Shown: piece after piece, positions 32,801-44,297 of the stretch
Position numbering within the stretch: the stretch's first letter is position 1
Layout of the letters: each line of letters starts with the position of its first letter
NCBI GenBank assembly: GCA_963921425.1
Contig: OY992835.1
Coordinates: forward strand, 24,441,322-24,505,321
Source of the DNA: Dryas octopetala
Taxonomy: Eukaryota; Streptophyta; Magnoliopsida; Rosales; Rosaceae
Direction of reading: 5' to 3'
Length of the DNA: 64,000 nt
The notes under the pieces: generated by a model
Seen by the model: only the letters and a program-made list of their open reading frames with translations
Database searches by the model: none
Told to the model about the DNA's origin: nothing
Program-made: the position numbers and the translations under genes

Positions 32801-35178
32801 CCCTAAGGAACGACTTAGGGTCCCTAAAGTCGTTCTTTACAAATTTCGGTTTGTAACTTGAGAGATTTTAAATGTTTATACCTTTTGTGCATTTCAAATT
32901 GTACCAAGTGTCATTCCAATTCATGTTTGGACGGTTTCAAAGTCATGCCCTAAACTTTCTCAAGTCGTACCTTATGGAATCTCAAGTCGTTCCTTTAGAA
33001 TTTCAGTTCGTAACTCGAGAGATTTTAAATATATGTTTATACCCTAAATTCATTTCAAATTTTACTTAGTGACATTCTAAGTCATCTTTAAACGGTTCTC
33101 AAGTCATACCCTAGAGTTTCTCAAGTCGTTCCTTAGGGCATCTGAAGTCGTTCCTTAAGGCATCTCAAGTCGTTCTTTAAGAATTTCAGTTCGTAACTCG
33201 AGGGATTTGAAATGTTTATACCCTTGGTGCATTTCAAATTGTACCTAGTGAGATTCCAAGTCATGTTTTGACGTTTCGCAAGTCATATTTTAGAGTTTCT
33301 CAAGTCGTTCCTTAGGGCATCTGAAGTCGTTCCTTAGGGCATCCAAAGTCATTCCATAAGAATTTCAGTTCGTAACTCGAGTGATTTTAAATGTTTATAC
33401 CCTTAGTGCATTTCAAATTATACCTAATGACATTTTAAGTCATGTTTTAACGTTTCTCAAGTAATACTCAATAGTTTCTGAAATCGTTTCTTAGGGCATC
33501 TAAAGTCGTTCCTTGAGAATTTCAGTTCGTAACAAGAGAGATTTTAAAAGTTTATAACCTATGTGCATTTCAAATTGTACTTAGTGAGATTCCAAGTCAT
33601 ACCCAAGAGTTTCTCAAATCGTTATTTAGGGCATCTGAAGTAGTTCCTTAGAGCATCTAAAGTCGTTCCTTGAGAATTTCAGTTCGTAACTCAAGGGATT
33701 TTAAAAGTTTATAACCTAGGTGCATTTCAAACTTTACCTAGTGACTTTCAAGGTCATGTTTTGATGGTTCTCAAGTCATACCCAAGAGTTTCTCAAGTAT
33801 TTCCTTAGGGCATCTGAAATGGTTCCTTAGAGCATCCCAAGTCGTTCCTTGAGAATTTCAGTTCGTAATTCGAGAGATTTTAAGATACCCTTGGTGCATT
33901 TCAAATTGTACCTAGTGACATTCTAAGTCATGTTTTGACGGTTCCCAAGTCATACCCTAGAGCTTCTCAAGTCGTTCCTTAGGGCATCTGAAGTCGTTCC
34001 TTAGGGCATCCCAAGTCGTTCCTTGAGAATTTCAGTTCGTATCTTGAGGTATTTTAAATGTTTATACCCTTGGTGCATTTCAAATTGTACCTAGTGAGAT
34101 TCTAAGTCATATCCAAAAGTTTCTCAAGTCGTTCTTTAGGGCATCCCAAGTCGTTCCTTAAGGCATCCCAAGTCGTTCCTTAAGAATTTCAGTTCGTAAC
34201 TCAAGGACATTTAAATGTTTATACCCTAAGAACATTTTAAATTGTACTTAGTGACATTCCAAGTCATGTTTTGACGGTTCCCAAATCATACCCTAGAGTT
34301 TTTCAAGTCGTTCCTTGAGAATTTCAGTTCGTAACTCGAGAGATTTTAAAAGTTTATATCATAGGTGCATTTTAAATTGTACCTAGTGACATTTCAAGTC
34401 ATGTTTTGACGTTTTTCAAGTCATACCCTTGAATTTCTCAAATCGTTACTTAAGACATCTCCAGTCTTTTCTTACGGCATCCCAAGTCGTTAATTTAAAA
34501 TTTCAGTTCGTAACTCGAGAGATTTTAAATGTTTATACCCTTGTTGAATTTCAAATTGTATTTAGTGACATTACAAGTTATGTTTTGACGTTTCCCAAGT
34601 CATACCCTAAAGTTTCTCAAGTCGTTCCTTAAGATATCTCAAGTCGTTCCTTAAGATATCTCAAGTCGTTCTTTGAGGGATTTTGAGAATTTCAATTCGG
34701 AACTTGAGAGATTTTAAAAGTTTATAACCTAGGTGCATTTCAAATTGTACCTAGTGACTTTTCAAGTCATGTTTTGATGGTTCCCAAGTCATACTCAAAG
34801 AGTTTCTCAAGTCTTTTTTTACGGCATCCCAAGTCGTTAATTTAAAATTTCAGTTCGTAACTCGAGAGATTTTAAATGTTTATACCATTGTTGGATTTCA
34901 AATTGTATCTAGTGACATTACAAGTTATGTTTTGACGTTTCCCAAGTCATACCCTAAAGTTTCTCAAGTCGTTCCTTAAGATATCCCAAATCGTTCCTTA
35001 AGATGTCTCAAGTCGTTCTTTGAGGGATTTTGAGAATTTCAATTCGAAACTTGAGAGATTTTAAAAGTTTATAACCTAGGTGCATTTCAAATTGTACCTA
35101 GTGACTTTCCAAGTCATGTTTTGATGGTTCCCAAGTCATACTCAAAGAGTTTCTTAAGTCGTTCCTTAAGGCATCCCA
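32801..35178. repeat. Composite satellite array, left part
   Basis: About 14 units of roughly 130-190 bp. Each has cagttcgtaactcgag, gtgcatttcaaattgtacc and caagtcatgttttgacg blocks, then one to three copies of a 22-bp module around aagtcgttccttagggcatc. Unit length varies with the number of modules. At the left edge the module also occurs inverted (aaggaacgactt). Short open frames in the array are by-products of the repeat. Confidence 0.92.
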
Positions 35179-38100
35179 CACTACAAGAATATTGTCAATA
35201 GATATCACCCATTTTATATCAGATTTGAATATGACTGATATTATAAAACTTATAATATCAGATAATTTTTTAGCTGATTTCTAAACTCTATTAGATATCA
35301 CATGGTTTTTTTCAACTGATATATAATATTTTCATTTTTCTAAGAACTTATAAAGACATCAGTATAAATTGTTAACTGATATCTTAAAACAATACTTATA
35401 ATTTTTTATCCTAACACTGATATGTAATGTATTTTTTCTGACTTAAATTTTTTTGTCCTACTCCCAAGTCCCAACACTTAGACATATACAAATATACTAA
35501 AAATTAAAAACCTAGGTCTAGCCCCAATTTAGCCAAACTCCCAGACCCTTCACTCTCGATCTACCTCACCAAAAAGGCAAAAACCTAAAACAGAAACACT
35601 CACGCTCTTGCGCTGCCCTCTCTCTGTCTCCCTCAGTCGCCTCTCTCGTCGTCGACTCTCAGCCTCCATCGATTACTAAAATCAACCCAGACCCTCACTC
35701 TCGATCTACCTCACCCAAAAATCGCACTCTCTCAGACTCTCACTCTCTATTCTCTCAGAAAGCCAGAAACCCAGAGGTCCATCGTCATCTCGCCCCTCTG
35801 TCTCGCCGTCATCTCGCCCTCCTCAGTCCAGAGGTCCACCGTCGCTGCCACCTCGCCGCTTTGAACCTGTCGACTTGGTTGCGACTTCTTTGTAGTCGCA
35901 TCGCACCCCGGCATCTCTCTGGCCGTCGCAGTTGCTTTGCACCCCAGCCTCTCTCCACTCCAGGTCTCTGGCCGTCGCCGTTGTTTAAGCATTAATTTAT
36001 TTTTCTCTTATCTGGGTATGTTCTTTAATTTTTTTTTTTTTTTTTGGGCTTTGAATTTTTTTTAATTGTTCTGAGATGGGTACCTGTTAAATTATTGATT
36101 TTGGGTGATTTGAATTATGAAAATGGGATGGAATTTGGTGTAGATGAATGCATGGAGGGACAGGAGTGCGGCTTGGCCCGTGGCCAACCCTGTTGTGACT
36201 TGTGCTTCAGTTACTGATGCTGGTTTCCCAAGTAATTTTGTTGCTGATCCCTTCCTCTACTGAAGAGATAGACATCCTGACCCTTTTTATCCTTTTTTTT
36301 TCTTTAATTACTTAGTAAGGAAGGGATTATGTATTTTTAATTCCTTCTGCAAACAAAAATATGTTTAACCACAGTTTGTTATTAATATTAAGTTCATACT
36401 TTTTCTTATTTGTAGGAAGTTTCTGGTGCTCCAAAGTTGCTGAAATTTTCATGGACTATTTGTAAATAGGAGTGTTCTTGGCTCTCTTAGCCACTCTCTT
36501 CATTTCAAGGATTAGAATTAACTGCCAGGAGTCTTGGAGTTGCCATATCTTGAACAAGGATAGCTTGGGAATTTTGTTGTTGATAAAGCAATGGTAAAGT
36601 GACCATTCTTTTTGTATCATGCTTTTTGCGTTGTGTCAGGGAATTGTCCTTTCTCAATGTTGTGGCTTTACCTTTTGATTTGTTAAGTCAATCTTGTGTT
36701 AGATGATTTCTCTCCATTGTCATTTGCTTATTTTTTAAAAAATTTAAATTAGATAACCGAATTGACTATTGGGTACTAATATTTTGAAAAGGTAAAAAGA
36801 AAAGAGATGCAATGAATCTAGAATATCTATGAAAAGAATATAAACCTTGAGAGTGCTTTTAAAAGTTATAAAATAAGTTAATTATTACAATTTCTTTGGT
36901 TTGTATGATCATAAAGGAGACTGCTTCATGACGATTGCATAGGCTTTGAATGAAATGGTATGTGTTCTCCCCTTCAGGATAGTCATATCATATAGGAATT
37001 GAAAGATTGCAGGAACATTACTTCTAAATTGATTAGGTATTTTTCCAAATCATATGCCACGCCTTATGCATTATGGATGCTTTATTTGATTAGTTACCAC
37101 AACAAACTGCTAGAGAAATTTTTTTTGTTGCCATCTCTCTCTCTCTCTCTCTCTCCCTCCCTCCCTCCCTCCCTCCCTCTCTTGCCTTTTAAATATTGAC
37201 AAATTAAAAATAAATTTGATGGTTCCAAAGGAGGAAATTCTTGTTGTATGGGTGTTGTTATTATGTATTAACAAAGGTCGGCATATTGTAGCTATCAGCA
37301 AAGGTTTTCTAAGAAATTTATTTGTTCAAATTAATTTTCCTATATGCATTGAAGTATGCACTAATGTTGTATATGTCCTACTGTTCCAAAACTATTTGAG
37401 CAGGGAAACACTGTTGTTTGCTTGCTCTATGCTGCATGCTCGGATCTGCTCAATAATAAGGAAATCTGGCAAGAACATAGAGGAATTGAAAAAAGTAAGT
37501 TCAGCTGCATTATGTCACATTATTTCTGATCTACTTGGTTAGTCCTACTGTATATTGTACATATATTAGGCCTATATACCCACATGCATGTGCTTACATG
37601 AGTTCAATATGCTTATATTATTTATACATATGTATTCTTAATACTGTTGACCCAAAACTTCTATCCCACTATATGTGTACATATGTATTCTGAATACTGC
37701 AATTGAATTGTATGCTTTCTTGTGCTATTTTGTAACTGTTGTGCACTCTTTTTCAGAAACCATTCTCAACTTTGTGCCGGAAATACGTATTTCTTGTGCT
37801 GTGTTAGTACGTACAGGTTCAAGACTAGTGCTAGTTCCCACAAAGTGGACAAAGTGGGATCTTAGAAATAATGTTTTGGAGATTCAATTTGAAGCCGTTT
37901 ACTCTCGGTAGTTTTGAGGACTGGAGTACATTTCATCCAGTTTTGAAATGTACTTAAGGCAGTTTTGGTGTTTGAAGTGTATTTATGCCGAGTAAGTGTA
38001 TTTATCCACTTATAGTGTGGTCTCTTTGTAAGGATAAGCAATTTTCTTAAAAGTACACACAAATTTGATGTTTGATGTTTGTGATTAAATTTAAGAATAT

Positions 38101-39244
38101 ATGTTTCATTGATGTTTTCAGTGGTCCAATATGAAGACCAAGCGAAGCAGATACGCACAAGATCAAATAGATGAGGTGTGGTGGAATGGGGAGATTTTCT
38201 GAACAATTATCTTTAGACCGACGAGTTAATTGGTAGGTGGCGTACGTTTTGCCTTTTTTGTGGATAGAAGAAAATTGTCGTGCATGCTCATTTTTTTCAA
38301 AGCATGGAAGAAGATTGAAGATTTGGTGCTTTTAATTAGATCATACATGCTGCCATGAATATTTTGTAAAGGATGGAAGAATTGAAGTTAGAACTAGCTA
38401 GCTAGATATAGTGCTGATTTACAGATTAATTAGGCTAGGTGCTGTCATGCTATTTTGTACATGTAGGCAGCGTTTGATACATTAATTACAACTTGTTTTG
38501 GTTTTGTAAAGGTCTTAACAAGCAGGTTTAGGCAATATTGCCTTAGTTATTAGGCTGGTGGTATGTTTAGACCTCTACAAAACAAAAAATATATGGTTAT
38601 CTTGGTATATATTTGTAGGCAACTTTGAATATTGTTATTGGTGATTATTGAAATATATGGAATGAGAATGAAAGATTTTATGGCTGCACAAATTTCTGGC
38701 CAAATTTTATAGCAAGCTGTATTCCAATTATCTTTTGTGAAACCGACATACTAAACAATATCAGTTTTGGACTAAAAATTTATATTTTATAACGTTTTGA
38801 TATTAGATTCTTTCTCTGACTTGATATATAAACAATGTTTAGATATCAGGGTATGTTTCATACCTGATATTGATATCAAGTGTATATATCAGATTCTACC
38901 ATAGACCTGATATTGATACCATAGTTTTATATCGTATTCTACCTCAAACCTGATATTGATATCGGGTTATATGTCAATATTAGTATCCAATACGATATCT
39001 ATTGACCAATCCTGTTGGTTCTTGGATTTTATAGATATCAGAAATAATATCAAATTTGATATCCATTTTGTATTTAGGATATCAGGTTGAAAAAGAAAAA
39101 TGATATAATAAACAATGTTTACATATCAGTTTAAAACTGATATCTAAAATACCATACATTAGATATCACGACGCGCTATATCAGACGGCTACCCAAATAG
39201 ATATCAGTCCACGACTGATATCTATCGACATTTTTCTTGTAGTG
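35179..39244. mobile_element. Non-autonomous CACTA (En/Spm-type) element
   Basis: A 4,066-bp insertion with termini CACTACAAGAA and TTCTTGTAGTG and a 3-bp duplication (cca at 35176-35178 and 39245-39247). Subterminal regions at both ends carry many gatatcag-type words in both orientations, as CACTA elements do. No transposase was found. The interior holds a CT-rich leader-like block (35560-36000), an exon-like segment near 36144-36260, and a (CT)n(CCCT)n tract at 37133-37182. Removing the element and one cca restores the satellite module exactly. Confidence 0.93.
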
Positions 39245-40740
39245 CCAAGTCGTTCCTTGAGAATTTCAGTTCGTAACTCGAAGGATTTTAAATGTTTATA
39301 CCCTTGGTGAAATTCAAATTGTACCTAGTGACATTCTAAGTCATATTTTGATGTTTCTCAAGTCATACCCTAGAGTTTCTCAAGTCGTTCCTTAGGGCAT
39401 CTGAAGTCGTTTCTTAAGGCATCTGAAATCGTTCTTTTAGAATTTCATTTCATAATGCAAGAGATTTTAAAAGTTTATAATGTAGGTGCATTTCAAATTG
39501 TACCTAGTGACTTTCCAAGTCATGTTTTGACGATTTCAAAATCATACCCAAGAGTTTCTCAAGTCGTTCCTTAGGGCATCAGAAGTCGTTCCTTGAGAAT
39601 TTCAGTTCATAATTTGAGGGATTTTACATGTTTATACCCTTGGTGCATATCAAATTATACCTAGTGACATTCCAAGTCATGTTTTGACGTTTCCCAAGTC
39701 ATATCCAAGAGTTTTTGAAGTCGTTCCTTAGGTCATCCCAAGTTGTTCCTTATGAATTTCAGTTCGTAACTCGAGGGATTTTAAATGTTTATACCCTAGG
39801 AGCATTTCAAATTGTACTTAGTGATATTCCAAGTCATGTTTTGACGGTTCCCAAGTCATACCCTAAAGTTTTTCAAGTCGTTCCTTAGGACATCCCAAGT
39901 CGTTCCTTGAGAATTTTAGTTCGTAACTCGAGGGATTTTAAAAGTTTATAGCATAGGTGCATTTCAAATTATACATAGTGACATTTCAAGTCATGTTTTG
40001 ATGTTTTTCAAGTCATACCCTTGAGTTTCTCAAGTCGTTACTTAAGGCATCTCCAGTTGTTTCTTACGGCATCCCAAGTCGTTAATTTAAAATTTCAGTT
40101 CGTAACTCAAGAGATTTTAAATGTTTATACCTTTGTTGGATTTCAAATTGTATCTAGTGACATTACAAGTTATGTTTTGATGTTTCTCAAGTCATACTTT
40201 AAAGTTTCTCAAGTCGTTCCTTAAGGTATCTCAAGTCGTTCCTTGAGAATGTCAGTTCGTAACTCGAGGGATTTTAAAAATTTATAACCTAGGTGCATTT
40301 CAAATTGTACCTAGTGACTTTCCAAATCATGTTTTGAAAGTTTCCAAGTCATACCCAAGAGTTTCTTAAGTCATTCCTTAAGGCATCTCAAGTCGTTTCT
40401 TGAGAATTTCAGTTCGTAACTCAAAGGATTTTAAATATTTATACCCTAGGAGTATTTTAAATTGTACTTAGTGACATTCCAAGTTATATTTTGACGGTTC
40501 CCAAGTCATACTTTAATATTTTTCAAGTCGTTCATTATGACATCCCAAGTCGTTTCTTGAGAATTTCAATTCGTAACTCGAGAGATTTTAAAAGTTTATG
40601 GCCTAAGTGCATTTCAAATTGTACTAGTGATATTTCAAGTTATGTTGTGACGTTTCTCAAGTCATACCTTGAGTTTCTCAAATCGTTCTTTAGGGCATCT
40701 CCAGTCGTTTCTTAGGATATCATAAGTCGTTAATTGAAAA
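39245..40740. repeat. Composite satellite array, right part
   Basis: About nine further units of the same satellite continue after the CACTA insertion, in the same orientation and register. The array therefore had about 23 units over 3.9 kb before the insertion. Confidence 0.92.
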
Positions 40741-43176
40741 CTAAGCAAATGGTACAACGTGGAATGATTGAGCAAATATTACGACAACAAACGAGTGTTG
40801 AGAAAAATCATATTGCTCTTGGTGTATGACTCTGGAATCTCTGGGGAAATTTGTTATCTTGTCTGTATTGTGCCATTCTCTATAGCTTGTGTGTGTTTTT
40901 GTTGTGTTGGAGGGGGGTGGGGGTGGGTGTTGATAAGTTCCAATCTCTATAACTAGTTAGTGTGGACGAACCAAGTTTGTCCACTGTCTTGCATCCTCCC
41001 TTCAATGTGAAGTTTGTTTTGTCAACCTCACCAATAGAAATACCTAAAAAGACTCTTAAAAAAGAAGATAATTTTGAAGAAACAATACTGTTTTATTGAA
41101 CTTCCTTTTTAAATTTCTGTTGGAGTTGTGTCAATAGTCATTTTAGAGACAGTGATAAATTAACAACAACAGTATAAGAATAAGAAGAACAAGAAGCTAT
41201 TATTGTGATGATCTGGTGATTGATGATGATGATGATAATTCAATGTACTGAAAAACAATACCTTGACCATATAGTTCAGTAGTCCAAGTTCAATGGCAGT
41301 AACTGATCTCTTGGTGAAGATGAGAAACATGAAAGCTTTTAAACGAAAACCTTGTCTTACAGTATTGACCGTTCACTTGTGTTTGACTTTCAAAGACCAT
41401 TTGGCCCCCAATGATTTTTCCAATATTAGCCAAAAAATCAGCCCTATAATTACCACTCCTCCTAATCCACCTAAAAACAAAAATCTTTCCTTCCAAAAGC
41501 CTACGGATATGAGCCAAAATATTATGATACTTCCACCCTCCTCTCCCACTCCTCATCCACTCAATCACTACCTTAGCATCACCTTCAATTTCCACTTTGT
41601 CGAAGCCCATCTCATCCACCACCCTAAGGCCCTCCAAAAGACTTTTAAGCCCATCTCATCCCACATTGCCAGCATAGGACATCTAAGGAAACACCCTCAT
41701 GATCCCGAATGCTCATTTTAATGTTTTCAGAAAGCAGTAGACTCGTAATTAAATGCCTTCATACTGCCAATTGACTTATTTTGTTTACATGCTGAAAACC
41801 CCACTTTTTTTAGAACCGTATGGAATTTTGTCTAAGATCGTCCGAGTTATGACTGTGCATATTGAAATGCAGATTTGCCATATTCTACTGGCGAAAGCTG
41901 TTTGTAAAAGGAATTTTCAAACTTTGGCTAGATAGCTGAAGGTAAATACCATGTCTATCCTCATTGGTCCTTAAACTGGCATTAACCAATTTGGATATAT
42001 TTATTTAATTCATGCTTCATGGTTTTCTAACTATATTTACCATTCGTGGCACTGAGGCTTGTCAAGGACGAAGCCACTAAAAGGTTAAAGTCTGGAAAAC
42101 ATGGATCAAAAGGTTCTACATTGTCACCTTGCTCTTGTTTTTCATGATACTTTAACCTTGGAAATCATTTTGCCCTTTTTCTATCACAGTTTTGATGGCT
42201 GGGTGATTTATGTAGAACCTAGAAGACCTGGGGGCAGTGCTTCTGGAAGATATCCAAGAACCTTTGGACCCCCAAAGGCACAGCCTGTACAAGAGCAAGA
42301 TGACACAGACTACTGCCAACTGCTACTAATCAAATTCTCTTTGAACGAGTGGACAATATAGGACAACATTTACCACTCAAGTAGAATTGTTCAATATCAA
42401 TTTATCCAATAATGTATATTCTGTGTGCACTGATACTAATCAAAGTGACTCAGTTCACGCTACACTGCCCTGAACCCTTATTACATTTTAGCGTGTTACC
42501 TCCAGTGTAACATCAATATAGGCCTGTGTAAACCAGATGCATTCAAATGTAATTTTATTTGTTTGACGAGTAGAAGTATTATTTTTTTCACTTTTTATGG
42601 AAAAATTTAGAATGTAAAGTTTGACAATTTATGAAGACAATCCCTGGTTCTTGCAAGCAATGCGTCGCATTAATATTATTGAATTATTTCCAGAATATTT
42701 TAACCCGAGATGCTGTGGTGTAGGGAAATCAGATTGGTGCTTTATGGCATCCCATCAACAGTAATTTAGCAAAATAACAAACCCTAATTATGATTCTTAT
42801 TCCTCTGAAATGATGCCAAATTAATCACTTGCAGTAAATAGTGATAAAGGCAGCTAATTCTTTCTAGTGCTTAAAAGAGTTGAAAAAGGCATATAAGTAA
42901 ACCTGCCCCATACAAAATGATAGGTTTGTATCTTCTAATGCAATACTATATATGCTAATCACATTGGAGTGATTATATCTAAAACAAGTATCAATCATTC
43001 ACGTGAGAACAAGTTTCCAATCCTTCGCGTATTTTGGTGGGACAGCTTGAAAACTTGGCAGTTAGCAAGGCTAAAATTAAATTGAGTTTGCTTTGATCAT
43101 TTGAAGAAGAATCGTGAGTGGTTGTTTTGTTCTTCGGGTTAGGAAAACAGTAGACAATACCCTTTCTAAACTCAAT
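40741..43176. other. Gap between the satellite and the protease palindrome
   Basis: Apart from the RNase H-like fragment at 41290-41725, no gene is supported. A frame at 42101-42361 contains a proline/glycine-rich stretch (VEPRRPGGSASGRYPR) that may be a fragment of a coding exon of unknown origin. Confidence 0.4.
41290..41725 (-). pseudogene. Fragment of a LINE-type or plant RNase H (RVT_3) domain
   Basis: The minus strand shows IRDHEG, then LEGLRVVDEMGF, VEIEGDAKVVIEW and a final RRSGNYRADFLANIG. This is the pattern of RVT_3 domains at the end of plant LINE ORF2 or in stand-alone proteins. A stop interrupts the part before LEGL near 41650, and no flanking RT is present. It is a decayed fragment, unrelated in position to the intact LINE at 51.4 kb. 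Confidence 0.7.
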
Positions 43177-44272
43177 GGAGATATTAAGGAAAGTGCAGTA
43201 AGGATACAACCCTATTCTACTATATTTTTTCAATCATTAAAAACACTATCTTAAATAAGATAAAATATTCAACAAAAGGGTCAAAAAAATAGGTTTTGTT
43301 TACAATCATTAGTACAAACGGTCATTAAAACATTTTTTTTTGTATCTTATATGATAGGATTGCTGCTGGGCAATGGCCTCAACTGCGGCAATAGAGGCTT
43401 GTACCAAAATAGTATGTTTGCATGAGAATCTCGTGCAATTATCTATACAACAATTAATCGATTGCGTAAACCCTGGAAAAGAAAAACAAGATAGTGTGGG
43501 CTGCTGTACATTATACATTATCGATCAACTAGGCATATGCGTGACTGATGACGCAAGGTCACATATGCATAGAAGCAGAGTATCCATTTGAAGGAGGGGG
43601 GAATGTAGATCAGAAATAGAGGTAATATATGTAAATACTAATTAATTTTTTTCTTATATATTTAGACTATTAAATACTATTAAATATATAAGTTTGTGTC
43701 AATTATTTGTTCTATTCCAACCCTAAATAGTTTTGATCAATAAAGGGTTAAAATCAAAGAACTAACACAAAGTCATATATTTAATAGTATTTAATAGTAC
43801 AAATATATAAGAAAAAAATTTAATTAGTATTTACATATATTACTTTTACTTTTGATCGACATTTCACCCTTCTCCTTTCAAATAGATACTCAACTTTTAT
43901 ACAGATGCGACATTGTGTCATCAGCATCGCATACGCATTGTTGATCGATAGTGTATAAGTTACCACACTATCTTATTCTTTTTTTACATGGTTCACACAA
44001 TTGATTAATTGTTGTACAAATAATTGCACGAGATACTGATGCAAACATACTAAGCCTATATTGACGCAGTTGAGCCATTGCCCAGCACCAGTCTTATCAT
44101 ATAAAATACCAAAAAAAATACTTTAATGATCATTTCTACTAATGATTGTAACCAAAACCCATTTTCTAGACCCTTATGTTGAATATTTTATCTTATTTAA
44201 GATTGGTATTCTTAATAATTGAAAAAATATAGTAAATATGGTTGTATACTTACTGCACTTTCCTTGATCTCC
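43177..44272. repeat. 1.1-kb palindrome of a cysteine protease gene fragment
   Basis: Left arm about 43177-43724 and right arm about 43743-44272 are inverted copies with only about 20 bases between them. The arms are similar through exon, intron and AT-rich parts with scattered substitutions and small indels. A transcript would fold into a stem of about 530 base pairs. Confidence 0.88.
43358..43591 (+). pseudogene. Papain-type cysteine protease exon fragment, left arm
   Basis: Directly after a TAG acceptor, the frame reads DCCWAMASTAAIEACTKI and LSIQQLIDCVN. This is the active-site cysteine helix and following region of C1A papain-like proteases. The donor of the preceding intron (GTAAGG) is near 43199. 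The frame ends at 43591, well before the catalytic His and Asn regions. Without a prodomain or the rest of the enzyme it cannot be a working protease. Confidence 0.8.
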
Positions 44273-44297
44273 AATTATCAACACTATCAACACTATC
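43860..44297 (-). pseudogene. Papain-type cysteine protease fragment, right arm (probable source copy)
   Basis: On the minus strand an exon 44254-44297 (TTACAG acceptor, GTAAGT donor) encodes DSVDNWRSRKV, matching the start of a mature papain-like domain (VDWR). After an intron, sequence from 44092 reads WCWAMA and degenerates with shifted frames. It extends beyond the palindrome at its outer end, so this arm is likely the original and the left arm the inverted duplicate. Confidence 0.75.

Noticed and set aside
34429-34632. Small open frames repeated in the satellite (also 32872-33069, 40021-40224, 40491-40715)
   Set aside because: They are translations of the repeat unit and recur with it, with no sign of coding.
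32801-40740. CRISPR-like regular repeats
   Set aside because: The genome is eukaryotic, the units have variable length with nested modules, and there are no unique spacers; it is a satellite.
42101-42361. 86-codon frame with a Pro/Gly-rich segment
   Set aside because: It may be a fragment of an exon, but the family could not be named and there is no gene structure around it.
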